A DNA stretch of 64,000 nt. Origin: Zygnema cylindricum. Lineage: Eukaryota; Streptophyta; Zygnematophyceae; Zygnematales; Zygnemataceae. Made by a program: the position numbers and the translations under genes. The notes beneath the pieces are model-generated. The model ran no database searches, was not told where the DNA came from, and saw only the letters and a program-made list of their open reading frames with translations. The DNA is taken from positions 1 to 64,000 of the forward strand of contig JBBHKE010003399.1 in NCBI GenBank assembly GCA_037447655.1, read 5' to 3'. Below are positions 1-11,934 of the stretch, in pieces. Numbering within the stretch: the first letter of the stretch is position 1; each line of letters begins with the position of its first letter.

Positions 1-547
1 GTACAACAAACATACTACCGTACCGAACAAACAAATATACGTGACGCGAAACGACATACAAGACTTAGCCGAGAAATCGAACAAAAGACTGAATCGTCTA
101 ACACCCGATTCCACAAATGTCCTAACACACTCTGGATATTGTAACCAACCTGATGCATGACAAGTCCCCCAGGTGAGAAACGGACTACAAACTGTGACAT
201 ATCCCTGGAGACATACTTTTCTTGTGAAAAATCTAAGACCCAAGGTCGATGATCATAAACTTTTGGCACTACATTTCTAATGACTTTATTACTCATTTCA
301 AGAATTTGAGCTTATTATGTCAAAAAATTTAGCTTATGAACACCATTCATGAATATAGAGTATGGAATAGGCTGTATAGTTTTACAAAAAAAATTCTATC
401 GGGCCAGACAAAAGCACAAGATTGGGTAATCACCTTATGCATAAAGGTGCACTATGTTTTTGTGGTTCAAAGGTTGTCATTGATTTACACATTGAATACG
501 AAAACATGTACCAAAAAAGTAACTCTTTTTGCTAGATTCAGTTATGA

Positions 548-1259
548 CTAACTCTTTTTGTTAGATTCGGGTATAAACATTTCGAAAGGACACACACAAA
601 ATTGTTGCTTTAAGGCTGGAAATTGACCTGGTGCACATGTTTGTGTCTTGTCGCTGTTGATGACAACAGTGAAGTTAGCCAGACATTTACACGTGTATGT
701 TTTACCCACTGGAGTGCAACTTCCACCCCCACATGGATTCATCCTTCCAGGGTAATCATTGTTTCCACCATTGAATGTGCCAATGTTCACCGAGTTGCAT
801 GGATCATTTTCTGTCATGTTGAAGCAACCCCAATAAGCACACCCAGTAGTACATATAGAATTAGATGCACACCTTTGTACGTTGTATTGGTAGTTGTTTA
901 CCAATCTATTGCACACAATCTACGCTTGCATAGAAAGATGGATTGCTAAGGAAACTCCACAAAAAAAAATGAAAGAACAAAATTTGATCGTGTTCTCAAA
1001 TTCCGGAAGAGGCTTACCTGAAACCGACATCCCTGAAATAGATTGGCTGTCTTGAACCATCTTGCTTGACGCCTTCAGTCGACATAATTTTGTGGCTGTG
1101 TTGAAGGTGTATGTGACACAGCCAGGTCGAAATTTGCATTCGGCGCAACACTGACTTGGATTATTTGTAATGAGGACTTTCAAATCATTTCCCTGAACAG
1201 CCATTCCTTTAAGGAAAGTGCACTTACCTGAACAGGTTTACACAAACATTGAGAAGCTT
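548..1259 (-). CDS. PAN/Apple plus EGF-like secreted or surface protein gene, copy 1 (partial model)
   Basis: Three adjoining exons read on the minus strand. The most upstream piece ends in CLCKPVQ at 1228. A 35-nt GTAAGT...CAG intron (1193-1227) leads to the exon 1192-1018, which encodes a PAN/Apple-type segment with CCAECK, the GCVTYTF stretch and LCRLKA. A 72-nt intron (1017-946, GTAAGC...TTAG) leads to the last exon, 945-548. That exon has several cysteines followed by an EGF-like core (CGGGSC, then YTCKC, then QTC) and ends in KKS-stop. Copy 2 ends with the same KKS-stop, which supports this C-terminus. PAN domains bind carbohydrate or protein, so an extracellular role is likely. The start codon and any signal peptide were not found; they should lie upstream (above 1260). 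No internal stop was seen in this copy. Function beyond the domain level is unknown. Confidence 0.6.
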
Positions 1260-2155
1260 AGGTGTTTCGTTGCGTTTGTTGGAAAAAATGAAGAAGCAAA
1301 ATGAAAAATTTGAGTAACTGTATTTGAAAACAACAGCGACAATGTCGGTGATTGACAAACAATTGAGATGCCGACCATACAATATGAACAACGAATCAAC
1401 TTATATGTTTTTTTTTTGCTAGAATAGAACAGTTTATTTAATTTTCAGTAATTGATGACGCATTGTTCTTTATCGCAGACTTAGCCCACCATTAGTCCTT
1501 AGATTCACCACTAGCCCTTAACTCGACCAAAAAGTCCTCTCATTAATCCTTCATAGGTATCAGTTTAATAGTCTCCCGACATCATAGTCTCCCCACATCT
1601 GAAAACAGTGAGACCAATTCGTACTAATTGTGTTGAGCATCAGCATCTTTCTTAAAAAACTACAGCAAACATATTCCAAACTGCGCTTGCTAGACTTGGT
1701 AAGACTTGGTGACTTCAACTGAGTAAACTCAATCTTTGTGCTAAAGATTTTTGGCGTATTGATAGCAAAATGCTTGATAAAACTTGGAAAAATCGCTGAG
1801 GCTATCCTACTAAATGCAAAGCGTCATCATCTTACTCGGTGCACATTAGAGTTTACCGAGCCTCATAGGTCCGGATAGCTACATCTGAAGTTTTTGCACT
1901 ATCGTAAGGAAAAACGACGTCCTTTCATTTTTTCTCAAATACAAGAATCCCACTTATACTTTTCCAAAATATTGAGCTCCTACTCATGCTGAAAACCCTC
2001 TATTGACTAACATCAGATCAACCAGATGACTGTGAGTCACCACTTTTAAATCACTATTTCACATCCACTCAAACATTATACGCAGTCAACTAAGCGGTCT
2101 TTAAGATTAAAATAAAGAGTTTTTTTTTCATTGTCGTATTTAACAGTCGTAGCAT
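1260..2155. other. Upstream part of duplicated block, no gene recognised
   Basis: This sequence is shared with copies 2 and 3 (for example the TTTGTGCTA stretch and the AAATAAAGAG stretch before the border). It could hold the promoter and first exon of the PAN/EGF gene, but I could not identify a start codon exon. Confidence 0.4.
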
Positions 2156-2159
2156 ATGG

Positions 2160-3199
2160 AAATAGAGCATTTTAAATGTGTCAATCATTTGAGAATCAGA
2201 AAATGCTACGTTTGTGGTAATTTAAAACAGCAAAATGCACCTCGTGCACGACTTATTTTTGAAATTGACATGATTGTAGGACGTGAACCGACAAGTTATA
2301 TTTTCAATGAAAATTTGAAGGCCATCCACGGGTCACGATTTTACAGGAATAAAATCCTATTTTTTAATATCTTGAGGATTAATATCTCGAGGGATACTAG
2401 TGACAGGATTGACACACAATCGGAATGTGCACAAAATTGACAAATATCTCAATGCGGAAGCGAATTTAAACTCAAATAGAATATTAACCAGCTCACGACA
2501 CAAACATTGGATGCCCATGATCATAAGATGAATACAAGAGTAGCTCTAGTACACATACAATTGTAAATAGAGCATTTTAAATGTGTCAATCATTTGAGAA
2601 TCAGAAAATGCTACGTTTGTGGTAATTTAAAACAGCAAAATGCACCTCGTGCACGACTTATTTTTGAAATTGACATGATTGTAGGACGTGAACCGACAAG
2701 TTATATTTTCAATGAAAATTTGAAGGCCATCCACGGGTCACGATTTTACAGGAATAAAATCCTATTTTTTAATATCTTGAGGATTAATATCTCGAGGGAT
2801 ACTAGTGACAGGATTGACACACAATCGGAATGTGCACAAAATTGACAAATATCTCAATGCGGAAGCGAATTTAAACTCAAATAGAATATTAACCAGCTCA
2901 CGACACAAACATTGGATGCCCATGATCATAAGATGAATACAAGAGTAGCTCTAGTACACATACAATTGTAAATAGAGCATTTTAAATGTGTCAATCATTT
3001 GAGAATCAGAAAATGCTACGTTTGTGGTAATTTAAAACAGCAAAATGCACCTCGTGCACGACTTATTTTTGAAATTGACATGATTGTAGGACGTGAACCG
3101 ACAAGTTATATTTTCAATGAAAATTTGAAGGCCATCCACGGGTCACGATTTTACAGGAATAAAATCCTATTTTTTAATATCTTGAGGATTAATATCTCG
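2160..3199. repeat. 405-bp tandem repeat array, 2.6 copies
   Basis: The stretch beginning AAATAGAGCATTTTAAATG starts at 2160, again at 2565 and again at 2970, exactly 405 bp apart. The third copy is cut at about 3199, where the second segmental duplication begins. I saw no difference between the copies by eye. Each unit contains, in reverse, about 160 bp of the end of a family-A LTR (ACAATCGGAATG, GCGGAAGCGAATTTAAAC, ACCAGCTCACGA) followed by about 240 bp not recognised. Each unit also carries an open frame on the plus strand of up to 94 codons (CYVCGNLKQQ); I do not recognise it and do not call it a gene. Confidence 0.9.
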
Positions 3200-3501
3200 A
3201 TGGAAAATCTAGGACCCAAGGTCGATGATCATAAAATTTTGGCACTACATTTCCAATGACTTTATTACTCATTTCAAGAATTTGAGCTTATTATGTCAAA
3301 AATTATAGCTTATGAACACCATTCATGAATATAGAGTATGGAATAGGCTGGTCATTTGGTATAGATTTACATAAATTTTTCTATCGGGCTAGACAAGCAC
3401 AAGATTGGGTAATCACCTTATGCACAAAGGGGCACTGTGTTACTGTGGTTCAAAGGTTCTCATCGATTCACACATTGAATACGAAAATATGTACGAAAAA
3501 A

Positions 3502-4200
3502 CTAACTTTTTTTGCTAGATTGGGGTATAAGCATCTCGAAAGAACACACACAAAATTGTTGCAAGGCTTGAAACAAACTTGGTGCACATGTTTGTGTCTT
3601 GTCGCTGTTGATGACAACGGTGAAGTTGGCCAAACATTTACACGTGTATGTTTTACCCGCAGGGATGCAACTTCCACCTCCACATGGATTCATCCTTCCA
3701 GGGAACTCATAGTGTCCACCATTGAATGTGTCAATGTTCACCAAGTTGCATGGATCGTTTTCTATCGTGTTAAAGCAAACTCAATAAGCACACCCAGTAT
3801 CAGTAGCAAAAGAATTAGATGCACTCCTATGTACGTTGGCAACCTGTTTACCAATTTATTGTACACAATCTACGCTTGTATAGAAAGATGGTTTGCTAAG
3901 GAAACTCCACAAAAAAATGGAAAGAACAGAATTTGTTCGTGTTCTCAAATTCTGGGAGGGGCTTACTTGAATCCGGCATCCCTAAAATAAATTGGTTGTC
4001 AGGAACCATCTTGCGTGACGCCTTGAGTCAACACAATTTTTTGACTGTGTTGAAGGTATATGTGACACAGCCAAGTTGAAATTTGCATTCGGCGCAACAC
4101 TGACTTGGGTTATTTGTAATGAGGACTTTCAAATCATTTCTCTGAAAAACCATTCTTTTAAGGAAATTGCACTTACCTGAATAGGTTTACACAAACATTG
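3502..4200 (-). pseudogene. PAN/EGF gene copy 2, broken
   Basis: Parallel to copy 1: an upstream exon ending CLCKPIQ, a 35-nt intron of the same form, the PAN exon, the GTAAGC donor, and the EGF-like exon ending KKS-stop at 3502. Two in-frame stops are visible. A TGA at 4030-4028 replaces the arginine that follows the last PAN cysteine in copy 1. A TGA at 3783-3781 replaces the first tryptophan before the EGF core. The cysteines of the EGF core (CGGGSC, YTCKC) are kept. The duplication is therefore older than the loss of this reading frame. Confidence 0.65.
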
Positions 4201-4390
4201 AAAAGCTTAGGTCTTTCGTTTTGTTTGTGGGGAAAAATGAAGAAGCAAACTGAAAAATTTGAGTGACTTTATTTTAAAACAACATCGACAATGTCGGTAT
4301 TAGACGAACTGTTGAGATGCCGACCATGCAATATGAACAAAAAATCAACTTATAAGTATTTTTTTTGCCAGCATAGAACAGGTTATTTAA

Positions 4391-4512
4391 TGGGAGAGGG
4401 GGAGAGGGGGAGAGTGAGAGGGAGAGGGAGAGGGAGAGGGAGAGGGAAAGGTAGAGGGAGAGGTATATAGAGAGTGAGAGGGAGAGGAGGGAGCAGAGGG
4501 GGGAGAGGGAGG
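4391..4512. repeat. GA-rich microsatellite (GAGAGG-type)
   Basis: An irregular run of GGGAGA/GAGAGG units inserted in the second segmental copy; the equivalent place in copy 1 (about 1438) lacks it. Purine-only strand of about 120 nt. Confidence 0.85.
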
Positions 4513-4843
4513 AATTGATGACTCATTGTTCTTTATCACAGACTTAGCCCATCATTAATTCTTAGATTCACCACTAGCCCTTAACTTGACCTAAAAGTCC
4601 TCTCATTGATCCTTCATAGGTTTCAGTTTAACAGTCTCCCCACATCCAAAATCAGTTAGACAAATTTGTACTAACTGTGTTGAGCATCATCATCAGTCTT
4701 AAATATCTATAGCAAACATATTCCAAAATGCGCTTGCTAGACTTGGTAAGACTTGGTGACACTTGGTAAGACTTGGTGACTTCAAATGAGTAAACTCAAT
4801 CTTTGTGCTAACGATTTTTTACTATTATTCCGAGTGATACTAG

Positions 4844-5487
4844 TGACAGGATCTTCACAATCGGAATGCGCACAAAATTGACAAATTCCTTGGCAAATTC
4901 CTCAATGCAGAAGCGAATTTAATCTCAAATAGAATATCAACCAGCTCACGATAGAAACATTGGATGTCCATGGTCATAAGATGAAGACAAGAGTAGCTCT
5001 AGAAAACATACAATCGTAGGGATTCTCTTACATTACTTACTCATTGATTCTAAATTGATAACTCAGTGATTTCTCATTGATTAATTCTAATTCCCTCACT
5101 AGCTGGCTATTAACTTAGTCGCCAGATTGAATCTCGAAATCAAATCGTAGAAGCGTCGCATGCACTTAAACGCAAACTGAAACTAGTAGAAACAAAACAT
5201 CTAGAAGTGTTTTACGGCAAATGGAACTTAACACGAAGGAACTTAAACTAGAGTACTAAGAAGTCTTCTACGAAAACTTTAACCACACCTTGTACATGAA
5301 TCCTACACTCAAAAAATTACAAACGAAACTAAAAGTACAAATGAAACTAAACGAAACGAAATCAAATGAAATGCGTGTTTTTTTGAAAGCTTTAGTCCTC
5401 TTTATGCCTCGGGTGTGAGAGAGAGAGAGTTTCGGGACTTAGAATAATTTGTGAAGTCTGTTCAGTATAAACCTGAATTAGTGTTAC
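4844..5487 (-). mobile_element. Family-A copia LTR with remnant primer-binding site, reverse orientation
   Basis: Read on the minus strand, this shares family-A LTR landmarks with 11289-11884: GACGCTTCTA..., the CTGGCGACTAAGTTAA stretch, GAGCTGGTTGA, TTCGC(T)TC.GCATTG and GCGCATTCCGATTGTG. It ends in ...CTGTCA followed by CTAGTATCAC, which looks like a decayed TGGTATCAG primer-binding site, so internal DNA was once present. The outer edge near 5487 is approximate and no target duplication was found. Confidence 0.6.
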
Positions 5488-6547
5488 ACTGACGTTGGGA
5501 AGTTTACTCTACGATTCATTCCGTGGACACGCGTCGTCCCGTTACAGCATACGTTTTGGAATATCTTCTGTAGGAGTACGGATGTGGGAGTACGGATGTG
5601 GGAGTACGGATATTCAGGAGGACCAAAGGGACATGTGGAGGCACATCTACGGTGCAAAATTCAGTGGACGAACAGCAGACAGAGGACGCCGACAAAAGTT
5701 GACGAAGCATGACTATATTCATGATAATTCTACGCTAAAGTCTTGAATGTGATGTCGAAGTATTGTAAAAAAAACGTTTGCCATTTAGTTGATTAGTTAA
5801 TTAACATCGTACATTTTGAATATGACTTACCTTGTGTATTCGGGTATACTCAAAATATTAGCTGTGTCAGGTAGTTAGTCGTACCACTGGTATGCCTCCG
5901 TAGAATCAGCAAAATAGCCTGACTTACGCAATTTTGGGAGTTAATAACACTTTTGCATCAAAAACCGTGTATGAAGTTTTTGATAATTATATTGTGAATA
6001 CCTCACAGATTTGTGAGCATAATTTTGTGTAATTTTGTGTATGTGTTCTTCCTGTTGTTATCTACATTGTAGTAGATTTGTAGGGCTATTGTGTCCTTGA
6101 ATTGTGAATTGTGTTTTATATTCTGCTGAAGTTGCTGTTTTGGACCGGTTTTTTGTGGAAGCTTCCTACTTGTTTTACTTCTGAAATGACTACTCCTTTT
6201 TCTCCATCGTCTTCTTACCAGCAGTTGTCTTAGAACAACAATGCGTGACGTGACGCACGACAAAATTGACCAGCAGTAAATAAAAACAAACATTACAACA
6301 TCAGTGTAAATCCCCACATTGCAAATCCTACTACGCTATGGAACACACGAGAAAATGCTAGAAAATTCGTTGGTTACCAATCACACTCACAAAAAGCTTA
6401 CCTTTAATGCCTCGACACGGGAACAAAAAGGTCTCTGTTAAACGGCAAAGACCCCTCACACATGCAACATGCACACGATATAGTCTGATAGTACCACTAC
6501 ACAATCCGAGCACAATCAGAGTGCGCAACTACACCAGCGTAAGCTAA
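5488..6547. other. No gene recognised
   Basis: AT-rich DNA. A short tandem TACGGATGTGGGAG repeat sits at about 5578-5612. Open frames here (for example 5495-5746 plus) are short and match nothing I know. Confidence 0.5.
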
Positions 6548-6555
6548 GAAAACAT

Positions 6556-7080
6556 TAGTGTTGTGTATCGGCAAGAAATTTATTGTGATAACACCGATAC
6601 GGATAGTTATCAGTTCTCGAACCCGATAGTTATCGGTTATCGAACAGTCGAGGGTCCCGATATATCGCTCTGAGACCAACAAATTCATTATCGGCAATAA
6701 GTGGAGAAAATATAGTACGCTATATAATAGTACTTTATAATATCATGGATTATATTTTTTATCGTGTATAGCGTGGCATGTCAGCGTGGCATGTCACGTG
6801 TAACAAATTGTTCCGTAACCTGTGTAACAGAACAATGACCGTTCAATGACCGTTTCAGTATGACGGCATAAACCGTACAGCGGTACGGTATGAACCGCAA
6901 CCGTACAATTATCGCCGATGGTTAATGGTACCAGTGTTATCGCGATAAAAAACCGATAATATCGAGATTTAATCGGCGATAACACTGGTGTCAATATATC
7001 GTGCCAATGTATTGATTATCGGCAAGCCAGAAAAAGGTACATATCGATTATCGGCAAAACCTTGGTGATACACAACACTA
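6556..7080. mobile_element. hAT-type MITE with 8-bp target duplication
   Basis: The ends are inverted repeats TAGTGTTGTGTATC (6556) and GATACACAACACTA (to 7080). The flanks are GAAAACAT (6548-6555) and GAAACCAT (7081-7088), an 8-bp duplication with one mismatch. An 8-bp duplication and TAGTGTTG ends fit the hAT superfamily. The interior is non-coding and rich in CGATA motifs. Relatives lie at 28070, 51007, 58531 and 59560. Confidence 0.8.
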
Positions 7081-7454
7081 GAAACCATACACAAAACCAA
7101 ACGGAAGAAAAACGAAACACGGACTTCCGTGAACCTAAACGTACGGTATACAAAGTGAGACGCGACGTAGCGTGCGGATCCAAACCAATGCAATATGTAA
7201 CATACTCTATTATTACGGTTTATATATTGTCACTAAAGGTTACCTAGCCACCTAATTTGTGCTTTACGGGCAGTTACATCAAACTAAAAGTGAGGTATTT
7301 TACATTATTTTGTACTGTACAATACCACGCCGAATTAGTTTTTGGTTATTTTTTGAAAAACAGCATTATAGAAGCTACAATTATGATTCTCGTAAGGGTG
7401 CGGGCGAAAACACTAATCGTCCCATTGTTTTCAGGTTTTCATCCACGAAGCAAT

Positions 7455-8690
7455 AGCTCCATCAAAATCGGTAGTGGGCACTCCACCTCAAGGAGGTGTG
7501 CACCATCACACAACCCGTAAAATCGTAACACCTAGATGATATGAACTCGTGCAACGAACCGACTACAACAAAAGAATTCACACGTGGAGAAACTACTTTG
7601 CCTAGCAAGATGGTTTGTGAAGGAAGCTCCCCCAGAAAAAGAAGGGAACAAAAGCTGTTCGTGTTCCCAACTTTCGACAGAGGCTTACCTGAATTCGGCC
7701 TCCCTGAAATAGACTGGCTGTCTGGAACGTTCACCCCTTGTGACTTCTTCAGTAGGCATAACAGTCAGGTTGAAATTTGCATTCGGCGCAACACTGACTT
7801 GCGGAGATAGTATTATTGAGGATTTTCAAATCAGCTCCCTGAACGGCCGTTCCATTCTGAATAGTGCAGTTAGCTGAACAGTTTACAGAAACATTGAGAA
7901 GCTTAGGTAGTTCCTTTCGCTCGTGGAAAAATCAAGAAGCAAATTGAGAAGTTAGACTGATGCGTCTGAAAACAACATCAACAATGTCGGAAATATCGAA
8001 CAATTGAGATGCCAGTATCGCCGGCAGTACAAAATGTACAGCGAATCAACTTACATGTAATTTTTTTGCTGGCATAGAACAGGTTATTTTATGATCAGGA
8101 ATTAATGACGCATTGTACTTTATCATAGTTTGCTCACCATTAATCCTAGTTTTACCACTAGAAAGTTCATACTCCAGATTTTTTTTTGTATTGAGTATGC
8201 ATGTTCTTTAATAACTACAGCAAATATATTCCGAACTGTACTTGCTAGACTTAGTGAGACTTACTGACTTCAACTCAGTCAACTCAAACTTTGTGCTATA
8301 GAACTTTCTGAGTATTGGTAGCACAATACTTGATAAGACTTGGAAGAATCAGAGAGGCTATCTACTACATGCAAGTGTCATCAGTTTATTTATTGCGTAA
8401 AAGAGTTTGCTGAGCCACATAGATGCGGAAAGCTACATCTGATGATTTTGCACTTTCTTTCCTCACATTTTTCTCAAGTACAAGGTTCCTACTTGTACTT
8501 TTCGAGAGAAAGAATTCCTCCTTTATTGACTAACATCTGACCAAACAAATGACCGTAGGGCACACTTCTAGATTACTGTTTCACATCCCCTTACTGTTCC
8601 ATGCAGCCAACTAAGCGGTCTTTGGCATTAAAATAAAGAGCTTTTTGTTTCATTGTCGTATGTAGCAATGGTAGCATTTTAGGCTCGTTC
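7455..8690. repeat. Segmental duplication, copy 3 of 3 (partial)
   Basis: Matches copies 1 and 2 from the GGCTTACCTGAA splice-donor context (7683) through the AATAAAGAG stretch near 8632. Lower identity than between copies 1 and 2, so this is the oldest split or the fastest decaying copy. Confidence 0.7.
7690..7895 (-). pseudogene. PAN/EGF gene copy 3, fragment
   Basis: The PAN exon is recognisable (CCAECK equivalent at about 7780), but after the next cysteine the reading frame loses most of the second half of the domain and meets a stop (at about 7752-7757). The donor that begins the 35-nt intron in copies 1 and 2 is changed here (GTAAGT to CTAACT). The EGF-like exon is not recognisable downstream. 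Confidence 0.6.
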
Positions 8691-8740
8691 AAGCTATATA
8701 ATTGCTGGAGCCATGCTGAACCTAAAAAAAAATAAGTACC

Positions 8741-10722
8741 TGAAGCCTTAACAACTGGAATTAATCCTGGCAGGGTGTTGATGCCGCAGACCCCCGACCC
8801 TCACGTAATTTGCATACGCATGTAGTTTTGCTCGCCCCATGATGCTCCCCACGAATTTCGAATAATCCAATACGATTGGGATAACTCTTGTAAATCGAGG
8901 TGATAGCCCACAAGGAGAACCGCATGGTTCAATCCACTCGAAAAACACATGGAGTCGTCGAAAAGGCCCTACATGCACCAATAGATCCTTATGTTACTTG
9001 CTATACGACACAAATACAACATGCTGGCTCTTAATTACGAACTTCTGTATGGATAAGTTCTCTGTACCTTCTGGTAGTTGACAAATGTGGAGCCACTGGC
9101 CTCCACGAAAACTATAACCAGCTGTTGAAGGACAGCCTGGAGTAAGCCAAACCAGCCGAATTGTCTGACGCGCTCCCACCGTGTTATGCTAACAGTACTG
9201 GTAGGCTGGCCATACCCACGTCCATGTGCATCATTAGGAAAATCTCTTCAATATATAACAATGGGGCAAACAGACAAAAAGAGCAATGTATAAGATGAAA
9301 GGTTGCAATTATATCAAACTTCGTTATGGATGAAGAGAAAAAATGCCCCAATAGTATCAAGGGAAACCGGAACTTCATGAAGCAAATTGGTGAGGCCAGT
9401 TATGACACAATGGAAAGCAGATGCCAAAGTACAATACGTGAGACGGGCATTTGGCAACGGCCCATGTAATTGGGTGGGTTTAACCTGTAGTTGTTCATTT
9501 CATTGAAAGTTAAAATTGGTGGACTTCGTATAAAACATAAATGTTTATGACCTACTATTTGTGTGGTACAAGGCTTTGAAAGGTCAAAGTTCGTAGTGAG
9601 ATTTTTCATAGTTGCAAAGCTCAGAGTCGTGGATGGCCAGCCAGTGTCATCACAACCCTTGTTGAGGCATTTGGCCACTTGTTGCTCCGAGAAACTAGGG
9701 GGTTTCGTCAATTGTTCTCCATTAGCAATATAGTATGCACTTTCTATGGCACCTATCGCAGCATAAATCCAACAACTTCCTGCACAGGGGAATGGCATAT
9801 CGTGGATGCTCTGCTGTCAGGTTACCAATGAAACAAAGAAACTCTAAGACATTGAATACAATTTTTTGATGTAGTAATTCTTTTCGGCTATGTACAACGT
9901 TGATAAACGTATTTTATAGTCACATAGAAGGACAACGTGGGACAGTGGGGAAGTGAAAATGAACAAGTAGGAAGCAAATGAACGACGGGACTCCAATGTG
10001 TGCATCAATTGTTTGTTTATGTCCCTTGTGAATGAGTCCTAAGAAGTTCAATGGTCAAAATTTCCTCTAGTCCTAAGTCGTGAGATTATAAAGTAATATT
10101 AATCGTTTTAGGTGGATGCCTTTGACCGATTTATGTCTTTTGTAAGATTCAAAAGCTTCTTATGGGGAATATTGAAAACCATAAGTATAAATTGACTTAA
10201 TTTTTCTCCACTGGTTTTGAAATGATAAAATAAGCTTACAAAATTATTATGTTTCGGCTTCCAAAAGATTTTTGGTCGTCTCACTTAAAAAAAAATAAGA
10301 TTCGATAAAAGGTCATTTTAGACAAGTTTGGTATGTTTTTTTTTCAAAAGATCAAAAACTAAAAAAAAACCCTCATTTATTTAAGCTTCATTTACACCTT
10401 GAAACTGAGAAAATCCTAAAAATAATAAAAAAATTCAACCATAATTTGTGGCATTGGCGAATATCAATACAAAACAAAAACGACTACTTTCCAGCTGCAA
10501 AAAGTTTAGAATGCACTTACTCCAGGCGCCTTGGTCTTTCACTGGTGATAGGATAGACGACCAATTCGAAAAAGTAACAAGGGTCCATATAGGCCTATCA
10601 TAACGCCAAGAATAGCCGACGCTCGCATGAAAGAAATAAGGACTAAAGCCTTCAGAATTGGTTGACGGTTGTGCATCATCGAGACCAAGAGCGTATACTG
10701 CCATGCCAAGAGAAAGTGTCAA
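8741..10722 (-). pseudogene. Papain-family (C1A) cysteine protease, decayed multi-exon copy
   Basis: Four pieces lie in order on the minus strand. 10722-10521 ends in SPVKDQGAW at a GTAAGT donor. 9779-9400, after a TGTGCAG acceptor, has SCWIYAAIGAIESAYYI with the catalytic cysteine and the FSEQQVAKC motif. 9179-9000 has a LPEGTENLSIQKFV stretch. 8990-8746 has the catalytic histidine motif [10 protein letters not shown] and the asparagine motif [14 protein letters not shown], then CGIN near the C-terminus. The cysteine before GSCW in most papains is replaced by W-R, and stops interrupt the last exon (TAG before GLFDDS, TGA after MRMQIT). A lysosomal, vacuolar or secreted protease is the family norm. 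The prodomain and signal peptide were not found. Confidence 0.65.
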
Positions 10723-11288
10723 ACATCACGCCACATGACAGAGCTCCATGACTACTCAACACAAAATTCGTGTTTGCAGGCTATTTGCAATTTTCAATTC
10801 GACTTCTAATTGGAAAAAAACTTTTGGCGCCATCACCCAGCCTGTGCAAGGAACAATTAAGAAATGAAAGTTGCTATTCCAATTCTGGTCATTAGACTTT
10901 GATCCAACAATTTGTTCATTACCAGCACCCAGAATTTAACTTTCCTATGTTCTCACTATTTGACCCCCGACACCTATATTTGATTCCCCTATGACCAAAA
11001 AAGAAGGAAATGCAGAAGTTTATAATGTTGTCAAAAATTATGGCTATCAAAAATTGGTTATTTTAATGACCACTTGTCCAGGATAATTATTTTCGGATCA
11101 TCAAATTGCGTAAATGTGAATGTCGTGTTATCTGATGAGTGACATTTGTTGACCATACAGAACAAAAAGTAAAATGGATAAGTACAAGGTAACCTCTACC
11201 ATATATGGTATTTTACAGCCATATACCAAATTAGATACCCTATCGAAGATCCAACAAGAGTTTACCACAGCTGCACCCGTCAATACAA
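10723..11288. other. No gene recognised
   Basis: AT-rich intergenic DNA up to the left LTR of element A. No repeat family recognised. Confidence 0.5.
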
Positions 11289-11884
11289 TGTTAGGATTAC
11301 AATGTGGGATTTTGGTTCAGTTTTAGTGTGGGTCAGTTTTTTGTCGCGCGTCACGTCGCGCGTTATATTTCGTTTCATTAGTACTTTTAGTTTTGTTAGA
11401 CTAAGTGTGAACGGTTTGGTCTAATTAGTATGTGTACGTGACTTCTAGTACTTTCGGTTCGTGCTTAGTACTTCTAGCAGTTTCGTTTCACGTAGATTAA
11501 GTCGTACTTTAAGTATTGTACTTCTAGACGTTTCGTTTCGAGAATTTTCAGTTTTGCGTCGTACTCTATTTTGCGTCCAAGTACATGTGACGCTTCTAGA
11601 ATTAGATTTCTAGATGTAATCTGGCGACTAAGTTAAAATGTCAGCCAGCGAGGGAATTAGATATTACTAAGGGAATCACTAAGGAGAATCACTAGGAAAT
11701 TATTGTAATATTAATGTGTGAGAATTAATTGGAATATCCTCTTCTGAATTACATATGTCTCTATCTATGTTCATGAGGAATTAATGTATGTGAGCTGGTT
11801 GAGAATTGACATTGAGTTAAATTCGCTTCCGCATTGTAATTTGTCAATTTTCTGCGCATTCCGATTGTGTTATCGATCCTTTCA
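11289..11884 (+). repeat. 5' LTR of element A
   Basis: Begins TGTTAGGATTACAATG and ends GATCCTTTCA. It shares its whole course with 16766-17339 with small indels. Related LTRs or pieces lie at 2398-2564, 4844-5487 (reverse) and 26031-27470. Confidence 0.9.
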
Positions 11885-11886
11885 AT

Positions 11887-11898
11887 TGGTATCGGAGC
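11887..11898 (+). other. Primer-binding site of element A
   Basis: TGGTATCGGAGC lies two bases after the 5' LTR. It is one base off the classical plant copia site TGGTATCAGAGC, which pairs with the 3' end of initiator tRNA-Met. Confidence 0.85.
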
Positions 11899-11934
11899 AG
11901 GTTAGCTCCACATTGAGGATCTAGTGAGTTAGGC

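Larger units (their letters stand above)
228..2155. repeat. Segmental duplication, copy 1 of 3
   Basis: This block recurs at about 3200-4826 and, partly, at about 7455-8690. Shared landmarks include the AAGGTCGATGATCATAA stretch near 245, the splice-donor context GGCTTACCTG at 1011, the CATTCGGCGCAACACTGACTT stretch near 1139, and the ACTTGGTGACTTCAA stretch near 1697. The three blocks have the same orientation, so this is a dispersed-tandem gene duplication. Copy 1 is the best preserved. Confidence 0.85.
3200..4826. repeat. Segmental duplication, copy 2 of 3
   Basis: Homologous to 228-1750 in the same order and orientation. Its left edge sits exactly where the third 405-bp unit is truncated. 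Its right part is interrupted by a GA-rich microsatellite (4391-4512) and then ends at a reverse-oriented family-A LTR at about 4830. Confidence 0.8.

Noticed and set aside
15-296. Minus-strand frame of 93 codons as last exon of the PAN/EGF gene
   Set aside because: The conserved KKS-stop at 548 and 3502 indicates the gene ends earlier, and only part of this frame is in the duplicated block.
2156-3259. Repeated CYVCGNLKQQ frame as a gene family
   Set aside because: It is simply carried by the 405-bp tandem unit; CxxC alone is not enough and it overlaps an LTR remnant.
5495-5746. Protein-coding gene of 83 codons
   Set aside because: Contains a 14-bp direct repeat, overlaps an equally long frame on the other strand and matches no family I know.
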